From JAUYIV01 sp035464675 (GTDB taxonomy: Bacteria; Actinomycetota; Acidimicrobiia; Spongiisociales; UBA11373): a DNA stretch of 7,377 nucleotides. Shown here one piece after another: positions 1 to 4,960 of this stretch. The notes beneath the pieces are model-generated. The model saw only the letters and a list, made by a program, of their open reading frames with translations, had not been told where the DNA came from and did not search any database. Within the stretch, counting starts at the first letter, position 1; each line of letters starts with the position of its first letter. The DNA lies in NCBI GenBank assembly GCA_035464675.1, contig DATHSA010000058.1, positions 1 through 7,377 of the forward strand. The letters run 5' to 3'. Both the position numbers and the translations under genes were made by a program.

Positions 1-490
1 TGTAGGGCTCGGTGGTGGCCAGGACGAAGTGGGCGTGCTCCGGCGGCTCCTCGAGAGTCTTGAGGAGGGCGTTGCCCGCTGCCCGTGACAGCATGTGTGC
101 CTCGTCGAGGATGTACACCCGGCGGGCGCCGCCCACACTCGCGACGGTGCCGACGTTCGCCCTGATCTCCCGCACGTCCTCCACCTTGTTGTGTGATGCG
201 GCGTCGAGCTCGATGACGTCGATCGAAGAGCCCTCGGCGATGGCGAGACACGAGATGCAGGTGTTGCACGGCTCGCCGTCGGACTTGCGGTTCGGGCAGT
301 TCAGAGCCTTGGCGAGGATCCGCGCGGTGGTGGTCTTTCCGGTTCCTCGGGGTCCGGCAAACAGGTAGGCGTGGGACACCTTGCCGTCGACGACCTCCCT
401 GGCCAGGGTCTCGGTCACATGGCCCTGGCCGACCACCTCGCCGAAGCCCTGGGGGCGATGGGTTCGATAGAGGGCGCGGTACTCGGCCAC
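1..490 (-). CDS. dnaX: DNA polymerase III subunit gamma/tau, N-terminal part (cut by window edge)
   Basis: DnaX is the ATPase subunit of the replicative clamp loader, which opens and loads the beta sliding clamp in the cytoplasm. The 163 visible residues cover the N-terminal AAA+ domain. After the family opening A-L-Y-R-x-x-R-P-Q comes Walker A GPRGTGKT (46-53). Four cysteines at 65, 75, 78 and 81 form the bacterial DnaX zinc module. The typical IELDAASH stretch (93-100) and Walker B with its DEAH box, VYILDEAH (125-132), follow. The window ends within sensor 1, ATTEP (159 onward). The tau-specific C-terminal regions lie off the edge. I chose the GTG at 490-488 because the family homology begins at once after it. 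No Shine-Dalgarno precedes it, but a TACGAT box does, which suggests a leaderless mRNA. The gene is divergent from the amino-acid receptor gene and functionally unrelated to it. Confidence 0.97.
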   Translation of the reverse strand, partial: MAEYRALYRTHRPQGFGEVVGQGHVTETLAREVVDGKVSHAYLFAGPRGTGKTTTARILAKALNCPNRKSDGEPCNTCISCLAIAEGSSIDVIELDAASHNKVEDVREIRANVGTVASVGGARRVYILDEAHMLSRAAGNALLKTLEEPPEHAHFVLATTEPY

Positions 491-496
491 GGGGGG

Positions 497-502
497 ATCG
501 TA
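497..502 (-). promoter_or_regulatory. Candidate -10 box for a leaderless dnaX transcript
   Basis: On the minus strand, TACGAT is followed by six C and then the GTG start of dnaX. Actinobacterial -10 boxes fit TAnnnT and lie about 6-7 bases before the transcription start, so transcription would begin at or next to the GTG. The lack of any Shine-Dalgarno agrees with this. No convincing -35 hexamer is visible. Confidence 0.45.
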
Positions 503-504
503 CC

Positions 505-579
505 GGGTGGCCGGCTCCGGGCACCAGGGGACCTTCTCCGCGGGGTCGGCCGGGTCCGGATTCTTCCCGCGGGCCACCC
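505..579. repeat. Inverted octamer placed identically in both divergent promoters
   Basis: GGGTGGCC (505-512) and GGCCACCC (572-579) are perfect inverted copies 59 bases apart. Read in the direction of each promoter, both become GGCCACCC, followed by exactly two bases and a TAnnnT box: TACGAT for dnaX and TAGCCT for the amino-acid receptor gene. One further base pattern upstream (GC then C or G) is shared. This could be a binding site common to both promoters. In RNA the arms could also pair around a GC-rich loop. Chance is a real alternative in such GC-rich DNA. Confidence 0.35.
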
Positions 580-581
580 AC

Positions 582-587
582 TAGCCT
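582..587 (+). promoter_or_regulatory. Candidate -10 box of the amino-acid receptor gene
   Basis: TAGCCT fits the TAnnnT pattern and would start transcription near 594-597, giving an untranslated leader of roughly 42 bases before the ATG at 638. No good -35 hexamer is visible. Its distance to the start codon (56 bases) is almost the same as for the phnD candidate (58 bases). Confidence 0.3.
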
Positions 588-595
588 TCATGCGG

Positions 596-611
596 GCACG
601 GTCTTCCGTGC
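596..611 (+). promoter_or_regulatory. Leader hairpin upstream of the amino-acid receptor gene
   Basis: GCACGG-TCTT-CCGTGC is a perfect 6-bp stem with a 4-base loop. It falls at the predicted 5' end of the transcript, 13 bases before the AGGAG ribosome binding site (625-629). It may act as a 5' stabilising hairpin or as an operator. It has no T-run, so a terminator is unlikely. Confidence 0.35.
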
Positions 612-637
612 ATCGACACCAACTAGGAGCAATTGAG

Positions 638-1438
638 ATGCGAGTACGCAAGTTCCTGTGGTTGGTCGTGATTCTGGCGCTCGTCGCCGCCGCCTGCGGT
701 GACGACGACGGCGGGAGCGGCTTGACCGCGGAAGAAGGCGTCCTCACGGTCGGATCGGACATCCCCTTCCTGCCGTTCGAGGGCTTCGAGGGCGAGACCG
801 TCGTCGGCTTCGACGCCGACCTGATCAACGAGATCGCCAGCCGCCTCGATCTCGAGGTCGAGTGGATCGACACCGACTTCGACACGATCTTCACGCAGCT
901 GGCCACAGGGGCGTTCGACGTCGTCGCCTCGGCCACGACGATCACCCCGGACCGGAGCCAGCAGGTGAATTTCACCACGCCCTACTACCGGGCTCAGCAG
1001 GCGCTGACGGTCAACTCGAACGAGACCCCCGAGATCACGGGCGTCGACGACCTCGGTGACACCCACAGCGTCGCGGTCCAGACCGGCACCACGGGCGCCG
1101 CTTGGGCACACGAGAACCTCGAGCCCCAGGGCGTAGAGGTAGTGGAGTTTCCCGAGGCGGCGGACACCTACAACGCCCTCGAGGGCGGCACCGTGACCGG
1201 CGTGATCTTCGACGAGCCCTCGGCCGTCGAGGAGGCGGCGAACCGCGAGGGTCTGGCCGTGGTCGCGGTCATCGACACCGACGAGGACTACGGGTTCGGC
1301 GTCGACCCGGCTCGCACCGAGCTGCTCGACGAGATGAACCGGGTCCTCCAGGACATGTTCGACGACGGCACCTACCAGGAGATCTACGACCGCTGGTTCG
1401 ACGCACCGGCAGGCAGCGTCCTCTACGAGGAGATGTAG
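638..1438 (+). CDS. Polar amino-acid ABC transporter substrate-binding lipoprotein
   Basis: This 266-residue receptor is predicted to be lipid-anchored outside the cytoplasmic membrane and to bind an amino acid for ABC import. It belongs to bacterial extracellular solute-binding family 3. Residues 1-19 are a signal peptide (positive M-R-V-R-K, then a hydrophobic core). Cys20 is the probable lipidation site, followed by acidic and glycine residues. The family start LTVGSDIPFLPFEG lies at 36-49. GFDADLINEIA (57-67) follows, then TITPDRS (101-107), whose Arg106 is the expected carboxylate ligand. QTGTTGA (148-154) and Asp192 in IFDEPSA (190-196) complete the pocket; the aspartate is expected to bind the amino group. 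The ATG is preferred because AGGAG (625-629) sits eight bases upstream and the signal peptide begins there. No permease or ATPase gene of the amino-acid class is in the window, so its partners must be elsewhere. The exact amino acid cannot be told. Confidence 0.93.
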   Translation: MRVRKFLWLVVILALVAAACGDDDGGSGLTAEEGVLTVGSDIPFLPFEGFEGETVVGFDADLINEIASRLDLEVEWIDTDFDTIFTQLATGAFDVVASATTITPDRSQQVNFTTPYYRAQQALTVNSNETPEITGVDDLGDTHSVAVQTGTTGAAWAHENLEPQGVEVVEFPEAADTYNALEGGTVTGVIFDEPSAVEEAANREGLAVVAVIDTDEDYGFGVDPARTELLDEMNRVLQDMFDDGTYQEIYDRWFDAPAGSVLYEEM

Positions 1439-1457
1439 CCGGGCGTTCGAGAGACGC

Positions 1458-1493
1458 AGGAAGGGGGCGGGCCTAGAGGCCCGCCCCCTTCCT
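1458..1493 (+). terminator. Terminator hairpin after the amino-acid receptor gene
   Basis: A perfect 16-bp inverted repeat (1458-1473 with 1478-1493) closes around the loop TAGA, 19 bases after the stop codon. The stem is nearly all G-C. No T-run follows (CATGCC), as is common for terminators in high-GC actinobacteria. It closes the gene as a single-gene unit and insulates the phnD promoter downstream. Confidence 0.85.
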
Positions 1494-1516
1494 CATGCCG
1501 GGGGGTCGCACGGCCC

Positions 1517-1546
1517 TGACGGCCATTCGACGCTTGGTGATAGTCT
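1517..1546 (+). promoter_or_regulatory. Candidate phnD promoter with extended -10
   Basis: TAGTCT (1541-1546) fits TAnnnT and is preceded by TGA, giving an extended -10 (TGn). A weak -35-like TGACGG lies at 1517-1522, 18 bases upstream. Transcription would start near 1553, leaving a leader of about 46 bases. The terminator just upstream makes an independent promoter here necessary, but the exact box is unproven. Confidence 0.4.
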
Positions 1547-1552
1547 GAGGCC

Positions 1553-1566
1553 GCTGGGAACCCAGC
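1553..1566 (+). promoter_or_regulatory. Inverted repeat at the predicted phnD transcript start
   Basis: GCTGGG-AA-CCCAGC has 6-base arms around two bases. As DNA it is a compact operator-like palindrome; as RNA it would fold as a 5-bp stem with loop GAAC. It sits 6 bases after the candidate -10 box, comparable to the hairpin at 596-611 in the amino-acid receptor leader. Confidence 0.35.
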
Positions 1567-1583
1567 ATCCATATCATCCATAT
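1566..1583 (+). repeat. Perfect 9-bp tandem repeat in the phnD leader
   Basis: CATCCATAT occurs twice head to tail (1566-1574 and 1575-1583) and ends three bases before the AGGAG ribosome binding site (1586-1590). It is an AT-richer island in a GC-rich leader. Direct repeats with a period of 9-11 are typical of response-regulator sites such as Pho boxes, but the sequence does not match the E. coli or Streptomyces Pho-box consensus that I know. Confidence 0.4.
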
Positions 1584-1598
1584 CTAGGAGTGAGGCAA

Positions 1599-2708
1599 AT
1601 GAGAGCAGGGAAGTGGGTCGCGCTGGCCCTCGTACTTGGTCTCGTCGCGGCCGCGTGCGGCGACGACGACGCAACTACGACATCAGGCCCCCAGGCGACC
1701 ACCACTACGGCCGCCGAAACGACGACCACCACAGAACCACCGATGAGCGAGTGGCCCGAGCGCATCGTATTCGGCTTCGTGCCGTCGCAGGAGGCATCTG
1801 AACTCCAGGACGAGATCGACGTCTTCGCCAGCGTCCTCTCGGACGCGCTGGGCATCGAGGTCGAGGGAATCGTCTCCACCGACTACACCGCTCTCGGCGT
1901 GGCCCTGGGCACCGGTTCGGTGGACATGGGCGCCTTCGGCCCCGCCGGTTACGTGCTCGCCAATCGCAACTACGACAACCTCGAGTTGCTTGCGCAGTCG
2001 GTCCGTTTCGGTGACGCCACCTACCACGCCCAGTGGTACACGAATGACCCGTCGATCTGCGACGGCGACCCGGTCGAGGGCGCCTTCTACTACGACGACG
2101 ACAACAATGTCGTCGCGGTGGGCCCCACCGAGACGCCCGCACTGCAGGTTGGCTGGAACGGTGACGGCACGCGGGACGAAGCGGTTTCCGCTGGTCTGCG
2201 CTGCCCGGAACTCGTCGACCTGAGCGTGGTGGTCGGCAAGACCATCGCCTTCCCCGGTGAGACCTCGACCTCGGGATACATCTTCCCGCAGGTCCAACTG
2301 CTCAACGCCGGGATCACGGACGATCAGTACGACTCGCTGTTCTTCGGCGGCAGCCATGACCTGGCTGTGACGGCCGTGTACAACGGCGACGCCGAAATCG
2401 GTCTGTCGTTCGACGACGCCCGCCGGTCGGTCCGCGAGGACTTCCCGGACGTCGGTGAGAAGATCATCGTGTTCAACATCAGCCCGCGGATCGCCAACGA
2501 CGTGATCGCGGTGCGCAGCGAGCTGCCTGATGACCTCAAGGACGCCATCTTCCAGGCGATGGCCGATTACATCGCCACCGAGGAGGGCGAGGTCGTCATG
2601 GAGCAGCTGTACAGCTGGACCGGTCTGACCCGTGCCGACGCGGCGACCGAGGCATCGCTCGAGCCCATCGGCGACGCCATCGACCTGCTCGGCTTCGGAA
2701 CCGACTAG
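1599..2708 (+). CDS. phnD: PhnD-family phosphonate/phosphate/phosphite-binding lipoprotein
   Basis: This 369-residue receptor is predicted to be membrane-anchored and to capture a phosphorus oxyanion for the PhnCE importer downstream. Residues 1-19 are a signal peptide with lipidation Cys20, and 25-48 form a Thr-rich linker. The family core begins at IVFGFVPSQEA (56-66). DYTALGVALGTGSVDMGAFG (95-114) is the typical PhnD segment, followed by PAGYVLA. ETSTSGYIFP (221-230) carries the STSG anion-binding loop expected to hold the phosphonyl or phosphate group. A segment of about 55 residues (about 150-205), with Cys154 and Cys202 near its ends, lies where I would expect a short connection; the cysteines could form a disulphide. 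I chose the ATG at 1599 over the GTG at 1590 because AGGAG (1586-1590) would overlap that GTG but lies eight bases before the ATG. Substrate choice within the family cannot be decided from sequence alone. Confidence 0.9.
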   Translation: MRAGKWVALALVLGLVAAACGDDDATTTSGPQATTTTAAETTTTTEPPMSEWPERIVFGFVPSQEASELQDEIDVFASVLSDALGIEVEGIVSTDYTALGVALGTGSVDMGAFGPAGYVLANRNYDNLELLAQSVRFGDATYHAQWYTNDPSICDGDPVEGAFYYDDDNNVVAVGPTETPALQVGWNGDGTRDEAVSAGLRCPELVDLSVVVGKTIAFPGETSTSGYIFPQVQLLNAGITDDQYDSLFFGGSHDLAVTAVYNGDAEIGLSFDDARRSVREDFPDVGEKIIVFNISPRIANDVIAVRSELPDDLKDAIFQAMADYIATEEGEVVMEQLYSWTGLTRADAATEASLEPIGDAIDLLGFGTD

Positions 2709-2726
2709 TCGAAGTCGACTGGAAGC

Positions 2727-2757
2727 AGGAGGGGGCCGTGTGACACGGCCCCCTCCT
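2727..2757 (+). terminator. Hairpin between phnD and phnC
   Basis: A perfect 14-bp inverted repeat (2727-2740 with 2744-2757) closes around loop TGA, 18 bases after the phnD stop. Only a short TTT follows (2762-2764). It could end most phnD transcripts, letting a minority run into phnC, or protect phnD mRNA 3' ends. Either way more receptor than permease would be made, which is usual for binding-protein ABC systems. Confidence 0.75.
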
Positions 2758-2793
2758 CGCGTTTGGCCCGAATCAGGCATGAACCCCTTCGGC

Positions 2794-2799
2794 TACGCT
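2794..2799 (+). promoter_or_regulatory. Possible -10 box of a separate phnC promoter
   Basis: TACGCT fits TAnnnT and resembles the dnaX box TACGAT. A start near 2806 would give a leader of about 17 bases that just includes the ribosome binding site GGAGGAG (2811-2817). No acceptable -35 is seen, so read-through from phnD remains equally possible. Confidence 0.3.
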
Positions 2800-2822
2800 C
2801 GCCCCGACCGGGAGGAGACCCG

Positions 2823-3596
2823 TTGATCGAGTTCGAGAACGTCGACGTCACCTATCGCGGCGGCCTGAAAGCCCTCAACAACCTGACCCTCACGATCCCC
2901 GACGGGGAGCTGGTCGTGATCGTCGGCCTGAGCGGGGCCGGGAAGTCCACCCTCCTCCGGGCCGTCAACGGGTTCGTGCCCATCACGGCGGGGTCGGTCC
3001 GCGTCGACGGTGTCGAGGTGAGAGGTGCATCTTCTGCCACGCTCCGCGACCTGCGCTCCCGCATCGGCATGATCTTTCAGACCTTCAACCTCGTGCATCG
3101 GACGACCGTGATCAACAACGTCTTGATGGGCCGTCTGTCCAAGGTGGGGTGGTGGAGGGCGATGCTGGGAGCCTGGCCCGAGGCCGACCGCGAGATCGCC
3201 CTTCGGTCCCTGGAACGGGTCGAGATCGTCGAGAAGGCGTATATCCGGGCCAGCGATCTCTCCGGCGGCCAGCAGCAACGCGTCGGCATCGCCCGTGCCC
3301 TGGCCCAGGAGCCCTCTGTCCTCCTCGCCGACGAGCCGGTGGCGTCGCTCGACCCGGTGACATCTCACCACGTGATGCGTGACCTCCGGCGCATCAACCG
3401 TGACCTGGGCATCACCACGATCATCAACCTCCACTTCCTCGACCTGGCGCGTAGCTACGGCAAGCGCCTCGTCGGGCTCAGGGCCGGTGAGCTCGTCTAC
3501 GACGGCGACATCGCCGACGTCGACGAGAGCACTTTCCGCGAGATCTACGGCAGATCCGTCACCCCCGATGACCTCCTGGAAGGCGCCGAGCTGTGA
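2823..3596 (+). CDS. phnC: Phosphonate/phosphate-type ABC transporter ATP-binding protein
   Basis: This cytoplasmic ATPase subunit drives import through PhnE1/PhnE2. The 257 residues form one complete ABC domain of normal PhnC length. Walker A is GLSGAGKS (35-42), the Q-loop glutamine is Gln86 in IFQTFN, and the signature is LSGGQ (146-150) followed by QQRVGIARAL. Walker B is VLLADE (166-171) with catalytic Glu171. The D-loop SLD is at 175-177 and the H-loop histidine is His204. The QTFNLV stretch after the Q-loop, the WWRAMLGAWP insertion (110-119) before the signature and the order beside phnD and phnE place it in the PhnC group. The TTG at 2823 is chosen because GGAGG (2811-2815) lies seven bases upstream and the ABC domain begins directly after it. 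The stop overlaps the phnE1 start by four bases, suggesting translational coupling. All catalytic residues are present. Confidence 0.94.
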   Translation: MIEFENVDVTYRGGLKALNNLTLTIPDGELVVIVGLSGAGKSTLLRAVNGFVPITAGSVRVDGVEVRGASSATLRDLRSRIGMIFQTFNLVHRTTVINNVLMGRLSKVGWWRAMLGAWPEADREIALRSLERVEIVEKAYIRASDLSGGQQQRVGIARALAQEPSVLLADEPVASLDPVTSHHVMRDLRRINRDLGITTIINLHFLDLARSYGKRLVGLRAGELVYDGDIADVDESTFREIYGRSVTPDDLLEGAEL

Positions 3597-4960
3597 TCGA
3601 GGAGGCTCCGGTACACGACCGGCCGGCACCGCCGCCGCGCCTTCGTGCCCTCCTGATCCCACTGGCGGTGGCCACCATCGGACTGATCGCCGCCGGAGCC
3701 CTCGGTACGATCGCCTTCGGTCTGATCTGGGGGGCCCTGGGCGCTGCGGCTCTCCTGATGGCGCTGCGCCTGGCCCGTGTCGACGTCACCCGCCCAGACG
3801 GCACCATCCTCTCCGTCGGGATCATCGCCTCTGCCGTGCTGAGCACCGTGGTCATGCCAGATGCGCCCCAAGCCATCGACGTCCTCCTGGTGATCGGATT
3901 CGCCTCTGCATGGGCTCCCGCTGCCCTGGCCATGGCGGTCTTTGCGAAGCGCAAGGGAGCGGACCCATCGAGGGCAGTCAACGTCGGCCTGGCCTGCATC
4001 GGGGCAGCCGGCATCGCGCTCCCCGCCGGCCAGGAATTCGGGATCATCACCCCCGTCGAATCCCTCTTCAGGGGGCAGGAGCCGGTCTTCGGCGGTGGCC
4101 ACTACGCGATCACCGGGTTGGCCCTCGGACTGATCGGCGTCGCCATCCTGCTGGCGGCGGTCACCAGGCTGCCCTCGATGGGCGCGGTGAGCACCGTGGT
4201 GTTCTTGACCCTCTACGCCGGCGCCCAGGTCGGCTTCTCCCTGCCGGAACTCCTCCGCGACTTCGGCAACGTCACACAGATACCCAACTTCTGGCCCCCC
4301 GACTTCGACTGGGCCATCGGCGGGGGGGATTGGTGGTGGATCCCCTCCTGGGAGTTCGGGAGTGCCACCCGAGCCAACCCTCTTGTGGGAACGATCAGGA
4401 TCGCGATTCTGGCGACGGTCATCGGCTGCGCCGTGGCCCTCCCGCTGGCGTTCCTGGCCTCCACCCTGACGGCGCCGAATCGGCCCTCCTACCTGATCGA
4501 CAAGGGCTTCATCAACCTCATCCGTACCGTTCCCGACCTCTTCTGGGCGCTGATCTTCGTCACGGCGGTCGGCGCCGGACCATTCGCCGGGACGCTGGCG
4601 CTGTTCTTCTTCTCCCTGGCGATCATGTCGAAGCTCCTCTCAGAGACCGTCGACTCGGCCGATCCGCGTCCGATGGAGGCGGCCAAGTCGACGGGATCGC
4701 GACACTTCCCGGCGGTTAGGGCGGCAGTCCTGCCCCAGGTCCTGCCCAATTACGTCGCCTACGGCCTCTACGTGTTCGAGATCAACATCCGGGCATCCGC
4801 GGTCATCGGCATCGTCGGCGCGGGCGGCATCGGCCAGGTGCTCGAGACTCAGCGAACCTTCTTCCGATTCGATCGCGTCCTCGCGGTGATCATCCTGATC
4901 TTCGGGGTGGTGTTCGTGATCGAGCAGATCAGCATCGCCGTGCGTAGGAGACTGGTTTGA
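3593..4960 (+). CDS. phnE: PhnE-type ABC permease with a long N-terminal membrane extension
   Basis: This is an integral membrane permease subunit, expected to pair with the next gene product. It is 455 residues long, whereas typical PhnE proteins have about 260-280. The usual permease domain fills roughly 198-455. Within it lies the coupling EAA loop (about 361-385): Glu362-Ala-Ala, Gly368, and the closing L-P-Q-V-L-P that contacts PhnC. It is followed by the family segment EINIRASAVIGIVGAGGIGQ (396-415). Residues 1-195 are additional, with about six hydrophobic segments near 19-37, 39-58, 72-88, 96-117, 128-145 and 171-191. I do not recognise this part. The frame is continuous across the junction, so it is a fusion or family-specific extension rather than an error. 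The GTG start lies in GTGA overlapping the phnC stop, with GGAAGG (3578-3583) nine bases upstream. A later internal start would leave about 600 bases of this frame unexplained. Confidence 0.9.
   Translation: MIEEAPVHDRPAPPPRLRALLIPLAVATIGLIAAGALGTIAFGLIWGALGAAALLMALRLARVDVTRPDGTILSVGIIASAVLSTVVMPDAPQAIDVLLVIGFASAWAPAALAMAVFAKRKGADPSRAVNVGLACIGAAGIALPAGQEFGIITPVESLFRGQEPVFGGGHYAITGLALGLIGVAILLAAVTRLPSMGAVSTVVFLTLYAGAQVGFSLPELLRDFGNVTQIPNFWPPDFDWAIGGGDWWWIPSWEFGSATRANPLVGTIRIAILATVIGCAVALPLAFLASTLTAPNRPSYLIDKGFINLIRTVPDLFWALIFVTAVGAGPFAGTLALFFFSLAIMSKLLSETVDSADPRPMEAAKSTGSRHFPAVRAAVLPQVLPNYVAYGLYVFEINIRASAVIGIVGAGGIGQVLETQRTFFRFDRVLAVIILIFGVVFVIEQISIAVRRRLV

Noticed and set aside
505..579. A 75-base stretch closed by an 8-bp inverted repeat, the size of a tRNA, next to dnaX.
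   Set aside because: Neither strand has the GGTTCRA T-loop, a U8 or a believable anticodon arm. Promoter-linked repeats explain the arms better.
491..637. Possible signal recognition particle RNA gene, which lies near dnaX in some bacteria.
   Set aside because: The conserved GGAAGGGAGCA-type tip is absent on both strands.
371..637. N-terminal extension of the amino-acid receptor in the same open frame.
   Set aside because: It overlaps dnaX in antisense, and the signal peptide and ribosome binding site clearly place the start at 638.
1683..2780. A 365-codon minus-strand open frame across phnD.
   Set aside because: It is antisense to a well-supported receptor gene and crosses the terminator hairpin. 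It has no recognisable motif.
2793..3662. A 289-codon minus-strand open frame.
   Set aside because: It mirrors phnC, which has every ABC ATPase motif in the other strand.
3379..4719. A 446-codon plus-strand open frame.
   Set aside because: It is a frame shadow of phnC and phnE1, rich in Arg, Pro and Ser with no domain pattern.
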